From contig QCXZ01000137.1 in the NCBI GenBank assembly GCA_025024175.1, forward strand, positions 74,896,680 through 74,960,679: a stretch of 64,000 bases of DNA. The letters are read 5' to 3'. The position numbers and the translations under genes are program-made. Within the stretch, counting starts at the first letter, position 1. Every line of letters starts with the position of its first letter. The stretch is from Rhyzopertha dominica. Its lineage: Eukaryota; Arthropoda; Insecta; Coleoptera; Bostrichidae. Shown here one piece after another: positions 26,924 through 38,786 of the stretch. Below the pieces are notes generated by a model. That model made no database searches. It was not told the DNA's origin and saw nothing but the letters and a program-made list of their open reading frames with translations.

Positions 26924-29900
26924 CTGAAACATAAAGTATTTTATAAAAACGTAATAGTTGCAGAGAACTACAAGTGAAAAGCCTCAGAAGGAGNCAACCA
27001 TATTATTTCATAGTCGGATTGCCCAAACAAATTGCAGCAAACTACGGGGATCGTTTTTTTAAGCTCCGATAGGTTATAAAAAAATTACTTCTTTCTTATA
27101 TCATTATTCTACAAAATTGTCAAAACAATTATTGCAGCATTTGTCATGTCTTGACACAAGTTTTTAAATGTCCTCTTCAGGGAAATGTGTCTCCAAATTC
27201 GGCAAATACATTTTGACAGCCTACTTCTTTAGTGACGAAGCATCGTCAGTCCGAAAATACCCTTAGCTCTGGAAATATATAATTACTGATGTCAAGTCCG
27301 GACCACACGATGGGCGATTAAAACTTAACGTTTGAATTGTTCGAAACGAAGGCAGGTCTCTTCGTTTATTCTACTCGATTAAAAAATCGTTTGTCCAACA
27401 TAAACTGAATTAATGATTGCAATTCAGTTTATGTTGGAAAACGGGAAATTCTTTTTTAATTAGAGGTAAAGAACATCTAAAACAATTCCATAAGTATAAA
27501 AATACAGATATTGTAACAACAAATTCTTCGTTAGTTAACCATTTATTGTTGAATAAACACACTGCTACGCTAGGCATTTTAAATTCATTACATTTGTGCA
27601 CTAAATCTTCAAAATTAAATTTTTTGGAAATTTAAGAAATCTATAAAATTGTTAGCGACCAAAACTTTACTATTTTAAATGTTTCTTGTAATTTCAGTTG
27701 TCCTGCTTTAAACTATTTATTTGATCTAAATTAATGTCACGTTTGTGTTGCTGGCATGTAAGTTACTTTTGGTTTGTAGTCAAGTTTGCTTGTTTCTAAA
27801 TTTTTTCTATGTTTTGACCTTTGTTGTACTGACGATGACTACGTGTTAGACGAAAGCGCTTTACAATCAAAGAATTAAGTAGATTACACTTGAAGAAATG
27901 TATCTTAAAGAAGAATGCAGTAAAAGTTTTTGATGCAGATATCGAAATTTATCGTTTCGTTTCTCTTTCTTTCGTCATAACTCAGGCGAGTAGGTATAGC
28001 TTTCTGCAAATAATTGCTGCGATCATATCACCTGAAATATTTTTCTTATTTGTAATTAATAGTATAGAGCTTACTGTACCGTATAACTTCAGTATTGCAA
28101 GCAATGCGTATTTCCTCATTTGTATATTCATGCTAAGTAATAATTATTTCTTTCTTGTTTTTGTGTGTTATTACAGCTGAATAAACTGTGTTTGAGAACG
28201 GTGGTACGGATAAACAAGACAGCGGTGCATGAAGTAGATAAAGCAGTTTCACAAACTTTATTCATGAATTCGCGAATAGCCGTTCCAAATTCAAAATATT
28301 GCTACGCTGAGAATTTAAAATCACGGCATACATAAGCAAGTGCCGGTATAAACTTCACCAGCTCCTTAAAGCAACCTGTATTATCTTAATTGTAAAATCA
28401 TCTATGCGAAAACATACTTTAATCATTTTCTAACCCCTACATTAGGACCGGTCGTTTTTCTTTGGAGTGCAGAATAAGGTCTAAAACGATGTCAATTTTC
28501 CATAAATATCAACAGCAAGGTTTTTAAAGCAATAATCATGTGTCATTATTTCCTAGCAATATTAATTTAAATTTGGGTGATAATTGTACTGTAGGTTTTA
28601 GGTGTGCCCCTACACCCCAGTGTTTTGAAATTTCAGTTTGATGAGCACGAATTCTCTACAGGTAATAAAAATATTTTGAGGAATGTAAAGATACCATTGT
28701 AATAGCCATGACGTAAAATCGTCCCATTGGTAATAACTTGGAAAGATGTAATAATTGTCACATGACTTTAATATTGAAATTTATATTATTTTAAACATAT
28801 TTTATTTTAAAGGGCTGCACTGCTGTTGTTGCTGTGTTGTAAAAATTCCGGGTCTAGGTTCGGAAGCCAAACTTATAATGACAGCAATATCACAAACGCT
28901 TTTTGAACGTGAGAATTCTCTTTTATGCTTTTGTCAACAGTTTTTTTGAAATTGCACATTCCAAAAAATGCTTTATAGCTATTAGGACAACTGGAATTTT
29001 ATAGCCAGTAAAAATTGAGGTCGGTATTTAAATTTAAGCAACGAAAGGAACGAGAATTGAATAGTTTGGGATTTTTAAACTATAAAACTCATAGCCTTCA
29101 AGATTTTCCCTAACGATAGTAGAAAATATAATAGAATATTATCATAAATGTATCATAATGTATATTTAATTATACATATAAACAGGTTTGTGTAGAAAAA
29201 AAATGTGTGTGCTATAGCACCCATAATTGAACAAAGTTTATTTAAACGCCGAAGGCTCACTATAAACGATTGTAAAATAATTCTTCTCATTCATGAATGC
29301 ACAGTACGACTTTTCGATACCATGTTAGTTTGAAAAGGGCCCGTTTAAAGCATGCAGCGCGAAAACAACTTTACTTTTGTATTAATATTGGTACGTTACC
29401 AACTTAAAAAAAAACTGTATTGTCTGACGTCTGGTTTTGACACAGAAATATAATCTTTAATTCGATCGCAGGCCACTGTGCCAGGGCTTTAAAAGTTTAA
29501 GGATGGGGAAATAGGTCTTTAGTCTTTACTCGTAAGGGGAGAGTGCTGTCTGCTTCATGAGCAACTAGTAAAATAAGAATTTCATAACTACTTGATTTGT
29601 GTTAAAACCCACTTGCTGTGCACATGACAATGACGAAGTGATGTTTTTCTAATTTAAGTAGATAATAAGCGAATATGAAAGAAATGACAAATATGTCATC
29701 TAGCATTAGTAATAATAATTTAACTACATTGCAGTACTGCTGATCAGTTCCAAAAAATAAGTAGTTATGAGGCAAAATTGAGTGCACATGCGGATAGAAC
29801 CAGAGCTACTGCCTCATGTTATCAAACTTGAGAAACTACTAGAGGTCGTATGTTATTTCCCAGTATAATAAAAATTGACAGACGTTCATATTAGCAACGT

Positions 29901-32900
29901 TTGTGCTTTAATATTAATTGGGTCTAAAATTAAAAATTTGTATATAGCAATAAATATCAATTTTTAAAGTCGCATTATCTTCTCATGTTGTGCAAATTCG
30001 TAATAGACTACAGGCCCGTGCTGACAAAATTATGGGTCATGTGAACCACCAGGTGACCTATCTAGAACGATATAAGAGCATAAAATAATAAGATTCAGCA
30101 CTATGCCGTCACTTGTAAGCTGTCCAACTGAGTGCAGGTGAGAATTAAAAAGTACAGGTAGAGTGAGTACATTTTGGTCATATATTTTTGTACGGCATTC
30201 TTACCATCGATAGATCCATGAAATATAATAAGAAAACGCGTAGTGCCGTAAAAAATGGTGCGCCACAAAGTCGGATTTTTTTTTTATTTTCCGAGAATTT
30301 CCAGGGTAAATTTGGTCATTTGATTTTGTACGGCAATAGTTTCATACTATTTCAATACTGCTTCTAATCCATTATTCCGCAACGCCGTACAAAAATCATG
30401 CGACAAGGGGAAATAATCGAGGGTTGCAACTCCCTCTCTTTCCGTGGTCCAGGGGGTGATTTGACACAACATAAAATTAATTTATTTTGAAAGTATTTTA
30501 TGCATAGATAATATTTTTTCATATGCCGTACATTTTCGTTGGTCCAAAGGTGAAAAAGCTGAAAAAGAAAAAATCCATATAACGAAATGTAAGGTGAAAT
30601 TCATCATCATATTTTTTATACGGCATTTAGATAGTTAATTTGTACTAATTTTCGTACTCTTTTCGTGATTCTAGATTCCTAGTTAAAAACTATGTTAAAT
30701 ATAGGTTTACACACTATCGATTTATACCAAAATATAGACATGTTGTCACTGATAATTTCAAAATACAATATATTTTTGAGAAGTACTCGCACATTTTCGG
30801 TTGAGGCAATTTCAACTGTTCATTGTTAATTATTTTGACACATAGTTGTATTTAGACTTGTCATATTCGTGTAGCTCATTTCAATCCCTAGGTAGATCAG
30901 TAATTGTTTTGAAAGTAAATCTTATGTGGGAGCTGTAAAATTGAATTTTCTACAAGTCGGCGCACCGTCTAGTAAAGGTGTAATCGTGGCGACACCTGGG
31001 AGTTCGGTATTAGCATTTGTATGTATCAAAGAATATCAGTAAACAAGAATGGCCAGTGTTGATAAATTTTGTGGAATGAGTTACAGCGCCATCTGTGAAT
31101 GTTGTATGTGAACTCCATTAATGAAACGACCAGCAGGTGTAGCCGATAAATCAGAAACTCCGAGTCATACAAATGTCATTTATTTTGACGTTTATTTCTT
31201 ACCATAATTTTAAAACCTGGTATCTACTTTGCCCACTATTTTACAGGAAATTAAGAAAACAATCTTTTTAATTTATGTAAGCATGCCTAACTTAACTTTT
31301 TTTTATATTATGCTGACTTTGTACGCAAATGTGTACTTCATAAAAAGTTAAGTCAGAAAGGTTTACTTTAAATAACAACTAATAGGGTTGTTTTCTTCGT
31401 TTCGTGTAAAATAGTGGCTAAGGAAATGCGAGGTTTTAAAAAACTGCGAATTATTTGAATTGTCGTAAATGTAATTACCAGAAATAAGATTCAAAAACAA
31501 TGATTATCTTGCACCATTGTTTATTATTTATAGTGTGGGAACTACTCTTCTATTAAGTTTATTTTGCTTTGGCATTTAAAAGCAATTAGCTAGAAAGTAT
31601 TCTCCACATACCACAAATGATGCTCGAATGGATGTAAGGCTGCGAGACTGCACGTCCAAATTGTTTGTCCGTCTTACCTGTTCTTCACACATGGCACCTT
31701 CTCTTGGGAAGTGGTGAAATGTGATATTTGGGTTTGTTAAATATTTATTACTACAGTTCTTTACCGCACGGTTTTTCTGTGTGATACCTTCGGCATTTTC
31801 GAAACTAACAATTTTAACACTTTTCAAGGTACAAAATTAAAGCAGATGTCTTACCTTCTTCGTATTCAAACTTCAATGTCACAATATACTACATACCTGT
31901 AACTTTAAACATAATAATGCCACCAAAAAGGTTAACAGGTTGCAAAATAATAATAACTATAACATATTAAAATATCGTATAAGTAGGTACGTTGGGAACT
32001 TGCGACAATTTTTTGCTAGATATCAAAGCGTGACATCAACTTGATTTGAACATACCTTGATTTAAACGCAATCCCGCGTGCATGCGTTAGCCGTGCTTCA
32101 CATACAGCACAGAGTGCCATGTATGAATGTTGTATCCATAACAGTAATTGTGTATAGTTGGTTGCAGCAATAGCGTTTACCGTTATCTAATATGAGAGTG
32201 TCCACTACCTGGTATGTATTTATGTTTCAGAAAATGACGAAGATAATTCGGACGTCGATGAAGACGTTGATTCCTATAACAACTCAGCGACTGATTCCGA
32301 TACTGAATAATTTAAAGAAAAACCATATTTTTTATTATCATCATTAAATATATCGAATTTTTCTAAAAAATGATTGTTTTATTTATTCACATCATTACAA
32401 TGAAACAAATCAATTATATGTATGTATCAATAATGTTTGCAGTATATATTAAACCAAAAAGTATACAAACAGTTTCAATTCTTGGATATAATATACACAC
32501 CGTTTCAGTTCAGTTAGACGTCATAGTGATTTTATCATATTATCGATTGTTCTGTTCAAAAATATGTTAATGCCGTACTGTGTGAGATGGCCATAAAGTA
32601 CCCTTAAAATGGTAGCGTCATTTTCATCAGCCTAAAAGACATGGTCTGCATTAAAATGTACGGCATCATTTTTTCCTAATTTATTTTTGTTAATACTATT
32701 TAAAACAAGTGATAAAATGTCAAAAACTGCTATATTTCATTAATCTATGATATTTAAACTTCTGTAATAATTTGCAAAATTTCAGTTTTTGTGTTTCTCT
32801 ATAGTTTTTTTAGAACAATTTCTTTTGAACGGCAATACTATATAACAATTGTATTTTACAATATCATTTTAAAAAAAAGTTCCCGTACAGGATCAAATGA

Positions 32901-33888
32901 TTTTACAGCTTTATAAGCGGGAGGATACAATCATTTTTTGACGGCATTATTTTCAATAGTACTTTTGAGTGCTAGATAATGTTTTGGAACCGAAGCCGTA
33001 CTTTTTCAAATCACCCCCTGGACCACGGAAAGAAAGGGGGTTGCAACCCTCGATTATTTTCCCTTGTCGCATAATTTTTGTACGGCGTTGCGGAATAATG
33101 GATTAGAAGCAGTATTGAAATAGTATGAAACTAATGCCGTACAAAATCAAATGACCAAATTTACCCTGGAAATTGTCGGAAAATAAAAAAAATTTCGATT
33201 TTGTGGCGCACCATTTTTTACGGCACTACGCGTTTTCTTATTATATTTCATGGATCTATCGTTGGTAAGAATGCCGTACAAAAATATATGACCAAAATGT
33301 ACTCACTCTACCTGTACTTTTCAATTCTCACCTGCACTCAGTTGGACAGCTTACAAGTGACGGCATAGTGCTGAATCTTATTATTTTATGCTCTTATATC
33401 GTTCTAGATAGGTCACCTGGTAGTTCAAATGACCCATAATTTTTTCAGCACGGGCCTGTAGTCTATAAAGGACGTTTCACTCGCCTGTAATCTCTCTAAC
33501 TCCGCTACAAAAACATCCCCTTGCTGTTCCTTACCGTATACTTTAATTGGTCCACTATCCTTCCCCATCGCATTCGACGAGATACACGAGTAGCTTCCAT
33601 AATCGTTCGCAGTCACGTTCACCACTGTGAGCGTCATGACAACCCTGTAGTCCACGATGAGCTGGTGAATTCTGTGCTTGGTGCTGCAAGGAAGAAAAAC
33701 ACAAAGCGGGCTTTATTTCGGGCAAACAACAAAACTAGGTCGGACGAACCCATTCAGTAGCACTCCGTCTAAATCCTTAATCCAGTAGTTGTCGGCGTTG
33801 GGGAAAGCTTCGATATCGCATCTCAACTTGGCAATGCCGCCGACAAGTGCACCCACTAAAGGAGTCTGAACTTGCACACTCGGATGAA
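26864..33888 (-). CDS. Partial DIP/lachesin/neurotrimin-type Ig-superfamily gene (exons A, B, C)
   Basis: Three exons join in phase on the minus strand. Exon A (33750-33888) begins in phase 1 after a TTTCCAG acceptor and encodes the first half of an I-set Ig domain: HPSVQV, LVGALVGGIAKLRC with the first disulfide Cys, and YWIKD with the core Trp. A 66-bp intron (33684-33749) separates it from exon B (33535-33683), which gives MTLTVVNVTANDYGSYSC with the second Cys and the DxGxYxC motif, then SNAMG and IKVY. Exon B ends in phase 1 at GGTAAGG. Exon C (26864-26923) starts after TGTTTCAG, completes the split codon to Glu (VYEIKRP) and encodes a Thr run. These proteins are neuronal cell-surface adhesion molecules, often GPI-anchored. 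The 5' exons with the signal peptide and earlier Ig domains are not in sight and must lie at higher coordinates. The family is clear; the exact member is not. Confidence 0.85.
27412..27870 (+). mobile_element. Penelope-like element 3' fragment (GIY-YIG domain)
   Basis: A frame starting SVYVGK, with one base missing, continues TGNSFLIRGKEHLKQF, the YxGKTG-SF-R-KEH pattern of the GIY-YIG endonuclease at the C-terminus of Penelope-like elements. It runs on through SSLVNHLL, SKLNFLE and EI to a stop near 27640. About 200 bases later a sequence with GACGATGAC and GACGAAAGCG resembles the element's terminal region. The reverse transcriptase part is absent, so this is a 5'-truncated copy. Confidence 0.7.
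27880..30000. other. Non-coding, AT-rich (inside the presumed Ig-gene intron)
   Basis: A hydrophobic ORF at 27890-28180 has no recognisable family and looks like chance in AT-rich DNA. Nothing else could be supported. Confidence 0.4.
30004..30464 (+). repeat. Left terminal inverted repeat of the THAP element
   Basis: It matches the reverse complement of 33006-33465 almost base for base. It contains TGCCGTA-type motifs at about 30104, 30190, 30244, 30328 and 30383, each mirrored in the right arm. Confidence 0.9.
31576..31827 (-). pseudogene. THAP-domain remnant inside the transposon
   Basis: The 83-codon frame contains the second Cys of the finger (NCSNK), the FHHFPRE block, RRTNN and the VCGEYF block that holds the last Cys; Tyr replaces the final zinc-binding His. 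The first Cys of the finger is Arg. An upstream ATGCCGAAG in another frame resembles the usual MPK start of THAP proteins. These changes suggest loss of zinc binding. Confidence 0.65.
33006..33465 (-). repeat. Right terminal inverted repeat of the THAP element
   Basis: Mirror of the left arm. Its outer end, CGGGCCTGTAGTCTA, lies 70 bases from the donor site of Ig exon B. The motif occurs at about 33081, 33135, 33219, 33272 and 33359. Confidence 0.9.
33535..33683 (-). CDS. Ig gene exon B: second half of the I-set domain
   Basis: 149 bases. The acceptor TTCCTTGCAG is followed by a C that completes the Gly codon split after exon A. It contains the DYGSYSC F-strand motif and ends at GTATACG before the donor GTAAGG. 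The transposon at 30004-33465 begins about 70 bases into the following intron. Confidence 0.88.
33750..33888 (-). CDS. Ig gene exon A: first half of an I-set domain
   Basis: 139 bases, phase 1 at the 5' end and phase 2 at the 3' end. The acceptor is CTTCCTTTCCAG and the donor GTTCGT follows CTGAATGG. It carries the B-strand Cys (KLRCD) and the C-strand Trp (YWIKD). Confidence 0.85.
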
Positions 33889-34375
33889 CTGGAAAGGAAG
33901 TTTTACGTAGTTTGAGCAGTTCCACTTGCGAATGCGGTTCATAATGCTGAGAGGGCAAAGTAACACCGAAACAGGGGAGCCAAGTTTGAGATATGCAAAT
34001 ACCCAAATCATTCTGATCGTGGTATTAGGTGGTATTGCTGAATGTAGGTGAGGCCGACTGTTTTCCGGTTTATGGAACACTTGTACAAACAAAAATGATA
34101 GTGTTTTCGTCTCTAAAAAAGTCTGTACAAAATGCTAGTATGAATTTCTGACACTAAACTGTAAAGATTTAGCTCAATTAATCTTAGTCCAGAGATTGGT
34201 AGTTTCCGAAATACAGGGTGTATTAGTTATTTTTTTTACTCCTTACTAAATAACGTATCTTAATAACAACATGATTTACACGAAACTTGGTATACTTATA
34301 GAGGTTTTCTAAGACGGGAAATCTAGATTTATTCAGAGTTTTATTGATATAGGTACCTAGCAAAGAGCGCTACTG

Positions 34376-34523
34376 GTTTGAAGGCTTCCGTGATTGTTGT
34401 CGATGACATGTTGTTTTTCGGGCTTTTTTTCAGAGCTACTTCTGAGGAAGACACCGACATGAGTATCGAAACGTCAAGGTAAAATGACTAACGTGGAAAG
34501 CAGCCCGGAAAACAACATGTCAG
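34376..34523 (+). mobile_element. 148-bp insertion with a 12-bp target-site duplication
   Basis: Direct repeats AGAGCGCTACTG flank it at 34364-34375 and 34524-34535. Inside, 20-base near-perfect inverted arms (34405-34424 GACATGTTGTTTTTCGGGCT and 34502-34521) enclose a core ending CGAAACGTCAAGG. A related copy in opposite orientation lies at 20990-21175. It is probably a short Penelope-type terminal repeat or a small non-autonomous element. Confidence 0.7.
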
Positions 34524-34929
34524 AGAGCGCTACTGTACTATTGTAATTTTGAACGTTAAAACCATGATTTAGAAGAGTTTTTCAAAATATATTCGGTTTT
34601 GATTGTGGAGGATACGGATGGTAGCTGATGTTGTTTGGAGATAAAAAATTATAATGGTTCAGTTGCTGAAGTTTCGTAATATTTAATGGCGACTCCACTG
34701 CAATGTAGATGTAGATTTTTAATTTGGAATTATATATCCGAGATGAAGAGTTAAAAACTCGTCCAACAACCCCTCAGGAATATTTTGAATGAATGTAATG
34801 ATGAATGTAACGAACGAAAATAATGTCAGAGGACATGCAAGTCTAGAAAAACAGCAAAATTTTTTAATCACTGTGGAAACGCATATGAAGGAGTAGCAAC
34901 AACAAAAGACTATAAATGGCACTTAAGCA

Positions 34930-36320
34930 GGGGACAGAACGAAAAAAACTAATCGAGGAGTAGCATTCCTAGTGAAAAAGAATATACAGAACTTTAGATA
35001 TCAATAGAATCGATAAATGAAAGCATAACTGCTGCCAACATAACAACCAACTTGCATAATAGGCGCACACGTGCCATCACGTAAAAGAACCGACCAACAT
35101 TCAGACGATTAACCCAAGTAACATGAAAACGAACCTCGCAGAAATTCTTATGTGGGATTCAATTTACACATAGGGCATGCGGACAAAATTTTGGAGAAAA
35201 CCATGATAGGACCAAACATATTCCATAACTGGACAAACGAGGATGGAAGCCAAATAAAAAATGTCGCTCATGTAGGTATTTAACCTCACAATAAGAAATA
35301 CCTGGAGTTAATACAAATGCTACCTCAATTCGTAAAGCAATGATAATAACAAATCACACATAAAAGAAGGTAAAAGCCAAATGGATTGAAAACTGACGAA
35401 CCGCCCACAAAATGGTGTATGCCAACTTAGAATAGAGATAACACGTATAAAAAATCAGCAGAACAAACGCTAAACATGGAAGCTGCAGTATCTTGGCTAA
35501 TCAACCCAGAAAAGAAAGAAAGTATAGGAGTAAAACAAGGATACCGTCAACCAAGGACATTCACAATTGTCTTATACGACATCGTTAATAAATCGATCGC
35601 ACAACTAAAAAAATATAACAGGCAAAGAAATGTAATAAAACTACCGTTTATACTGGCATGTGCAGATGACCTGATGGTAGTAATGACAGATAACGAAAAA
35701 GATTTGACCGACTTTCTAAATAACGTAGTAGATAATCTATGGGGAAACGGGCTAACCATAAAGTACAACAAAACCGCTTTATCGAGAAAACTTTAATGAC
35801 AGGTAGCGTATACAAAATGGGGTGACGAAATATAATGCTGACAAACAAAATAAAATATCTGGGAGCCTATGTAACAAGCAAACTCAACAGCAGAGAAACA
35901 GTGAAAGAGAGAACGAAATGCGCTCATAGAGTGACAAGATCTGTACTACCATTTGTAGAGAGCATCTTAAAAACTATACACACACACCGGTAATCCTGCC
36001 CAACATGACATACGGAGATAAAAGTGCCGCTATTACCAAAGCTAGCAGAACAGAACTCCTAGAGGAAAATGCAGTCACAAAAATGATATAAACATATGTA
36101 ATGAAATATTGAGGGCATATTCAAAGCAGAGAATATGGCCATTATACCACAAAGACGTAGAAAATGCACAACAACAAGCTGAAAGTAGAACGTGGAGGCA
36201 TTCTAAAAACCTCCCCACTATCAACGAACGTGTTGCCCTTCCAACCCAGCGAAGACGTAGCCGGCCCCGCGGTATACCCGGGTGCGGCAGAAATGCCTGC
36301 CGTGCTCTAGCTTAATCAAT
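34930..36320 (+). mobile_element. Decayed LINE (non-LTR retrotransposon)
   Basis: At about 34950-34985 an RGVAFLVKKNIQNF segment resembles a LINE endonuclease. The best reverse transcriptase block (35476-35796) has GVKQGYRQ in place of the usual GxxQGxPLSP, then CADDLMVVM, the xADD active site, and LTIKYNKT. A shifted frame continues with IKYLGAYVTSKLNSRETVKERT and ILPNMTYGDK. The 3' end is near 36320, with an ATCAATCA-type tail. Many stops show that it is dead. Confidence 0.8.
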
Positions 36321-36329
36321 CAATCATTA

Positions 36330-37010
36330 ATCAATAACTAACAATAATTCTAACTTCTATGGCAACTCTCAAATAATAAGGTACAGTGAGCGGTGATATT
36401 AAGTTTTATTTAATTTCCGAAACATATTTACATATAATAACAGCCATTTTTTGACTCTTAAACTAGACAACAAACCAGTACGTCACCAAAACGCATTAAA
36501 TAGCAATGAAGCACGTTTCTGAGCACTACATTAAAGGCTTCCTGGAGGTTAATAAATCGTTTACTATACCCCGCAGAACCCTTCAGCATTTTTATAGGGT
36601 ATTAATTTTAGTGAGCTCGTAACATTCGGAAACAACAATAACGCATCCTCGTAAAGCTAACACTACTATAATTCCCCCTAATAATGGTAGGAATATATGT
36701 CCTGGATATGAAATACGTCGTCAGTGCTTCGTTACAATCCCGTAGAATATTCATTAAAGGGAAGACCAGATCGATTTAAGCCTGTATCAATCTAAAGAAA
36801 CGATTTTTTATAACAGAACTATAGTAGCTACTAATTTAAGTGCGCTTGGTTCGAATTAATTCACACAAATTAGTTCCTTTGAGAATTATAAAGTGACAAT
36901 TTTATGGTAGAAGTTACTACTATCCATTAATTTTACCTTGGATAATTACTTAGTAATTTACTCGTGGTCAGCTAGACGTAGTATATTTTCATCTAAGTCG
37001 ATGTGCAGTC
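36330..37010. other. Spacer upstream of the first odorant receptor
   Basis: AT-rich non-coding sequence. It must hold the promoter of the receptor at 37011, but no specific site could be assigned. Confidence 0.35.
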
Positions 37011-37966
37011 ATGGATGATGTTAGATGTATTGATATAATACAACCTCAAAGGCTATATCTAAGACTCATAGAAATATGGCCACAAAAGAGGCAGACCAGT
37101 GTTTCATGGCTCATATACATTATGGTACTGGCAACATCTATAGGATATGTATTTAGCCTAGTGATGGAACTGTTCAAAGATATCTCGGAACGTAATTATC
37201 CAAAACTCAGTACACATTTAAGCTTGCTTTTTCCCACATCACTCTATAACATAAAGATTGTTATACTGAAATGGAAAAGGAAAGAATTCCTTAATTTGCT
37301 GGAAGAAACAAATGTATCTGCCTTTGAGCCCATTTCGGAACATGCAAAGTCTTGTGTGGGAAAAGCTATAAAACGATCTAGATTTCTCACAGTTTTCTTC
37401 GTTAGCNCGGTAGCTCTTACAATACTTCAAACTAACGCTTTAATGTTTATAGGAAATACAGGCTCACAGTTTCGGTTTTCCTATGATGTTGGTGAATACG
37501 ATAAAGCTGTAGAAATCATTCGATGTTTAAACCTATTACAGATAGCTATAAGTAACACATACCTGGATACACTGGCTGTAGCATTTATAAGCATAGCTTC
37601 TACTCAACTGGACATACTGAATGAGAAAATTCGTTCTTGCCGGAACGTACCAAACGCAGGACTTGGTGCAGTACTTAAAGAATGCGTCGTTCTACACAAT
37701 GCTACTGACGAATACGTGCGTTGTACAGAAAGCTTATTCTCAGCCACATTCTTCAGCCAGTTTTTGTGCAGTATTTTCGCGATTTGCAATATTGGGTTTC
37801 AAATCGTCCACGTAAGTCAGCTAACTCTCCCGAAAAAAAATTTAATAGACATTATTTGCAGACCGATATCCTAAGTATCGAATTTTCGATGCTTGCCTTT
37901 TTTCTTTCATGTATGCTGGTGCAATTAGCAATGTACTGTTGGTATGGGAACGAAGTCATTATAAAG
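37011..37966 (+). CDS. Odorant receptor unit A (exons 1 and 2; terminal exons not adjacent)
   Basis: Insect 7tm_6 odorant receptor. Exon 1 (37011-37811, 267 codons) ends at IVH before GTAAGT. A 50-bp intron ends ATTTGCAG, and exon 2 (37862-37966, 35 codons) encodes the sixth membrane segment, ending YCWYGNEVIIK before GTAAGA. Hydrophobic segments fall at about residues 33-53, 66-86, 128-146, 163-195 and 243-267 of exon 1. The FSYDVGEY motif sits before TM4 and TQLDILN after it. The start MDDVRCIDIIQPQRLYL aligns with the other units. The frame is open apart from one n at 37407. It is the most diverged intact unit. No exon 3 or 4 was found before unit C, so it may splice to 50446. Odorant receptors act with Orco as ligand-gated cation channels in antennal neurons (family knowledge). 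Confidence 0.88.
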
Positions 37967-38399
37967 GTAAGATCTCCTCAGTAGTAAGTTAGTGGCATAT
38001 CATACTCGACAAGGTTATTTTTAACACAATCTACAAATGTTATGTCAACACGGACGTTTTAAATTAATTTTTATATTTGTCTTGACGAAGGTTAGGAGTA
38101 ATTGACATAAAATCTCATGCTGTTTTCATTAAAAATTACATTGATCTTTCCAAATGCTCGTTATGGCACTTTCCTTTGTAAATAATAAATCGAAGCAACC
38201 CTTTCTATTTAGCTCTGTCTAAACTCTATTTGTTGTCAATTTTTAATAAAATAAAAAAACTATCAGGCTGGCACATAANTTATAAAACTTATTTATAAAA
38301 CATAGTATAATAGTCGCCGATCTTCTTTTTAATTAAATAAGATCTATCGATGTTCTACGTATTGTATCTGTTATTTGATAATGTTATATTTAGAAAAAT

Positions 38400-38475
38400 A
38401 GATAGCAATGCCATATGTCAGCAATGAACTGACAGGATGACAAGGTCACCTAGCTGCTTTAACGGGTACTATTTC
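38400..38475 (+). repeat. Dispersed repeat, inverted partner at 45822-45898
   Basis: The block ATGCCATATGTCAGCAATGA through CACCTAGCTGCTTTAA is matched by the reverse complement of 45822-45898 with few mismatches. Function unknown; probably part of a transposon. Confidence 0.65.
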
Positions 38476-38786
38476 CTAAAGGACCTAACCTGTAGTTGGT
38501 TGCGGTGCAGACGCCGTAGCATAGACATGCATTTTTATGTTATATCTAGTTAGTTATCGAAGTACTCATTTAAAATTACCATACTTGCCGCTTGTCAGTT
38601 TGAAATGCGCAAAAGTTAACAGAGCTTTGAAGTGTGCGGGTTTACAATGTGGGGATTCCTAAACAAACTTCCTATTTTACACAACAAGAATCTAACACTT
38701 CTAACTACAATCCAGTCTCATTGCCTGCAACGGCGCGATAGCGACTGAGTTGTTTCAGTTGTCGTTTGCTAGCTAGTGAATGCAGT

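Larger units (their letters stand above)
30004..33465. mobile_element. 3.46-kb DNA transposon with about 460-bp inverted ends and a decayed THAP domain
   Basis: The ends 30004-30464 and 33006-33465 are near-perfect inverted repeats beginning TAGACTACAGGCCCGTGCTG, with only scattered mismatches. Inside, a minus-strand ORF (31576-31827) holds a C2CH THAP-like zinc finger: AVKNCSNK, then TFHHFPRE, RRTNN and a final VCGEYF. The first Cys of the finger appears changed to Arg, and no transposase catalytic core was found, so the copy is probably non-autonomous. A plus-strand stretch ending at 32309 after a TTTCAG reads as an acidic tail ending DSDTE and a stop. A TGCCGTA-like motif recurs about 18 times in the two ends and just inside them. 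THAP domains occur in P-element and some Mutator-related (Phantom-like) transposases; the superfamily stays open. The target site looks like TA at most. Confidence 0.8.

Noticed and set aside
27890..28180. 96-codon hydrophobic ORF
   Set aside because: AT-rich chance frame rich in Phe, Ile and Tyr, with no family resemblance.
29990..33480. An 8-bp or TTAA target-site duplication for the THAP element
   Set aside because: The flanks (CGTAA at left, TAAAG at right) show no 8-bp or TTAA repeat; only a TA could be duplicated, so no superfamily was assigned from the TSD.
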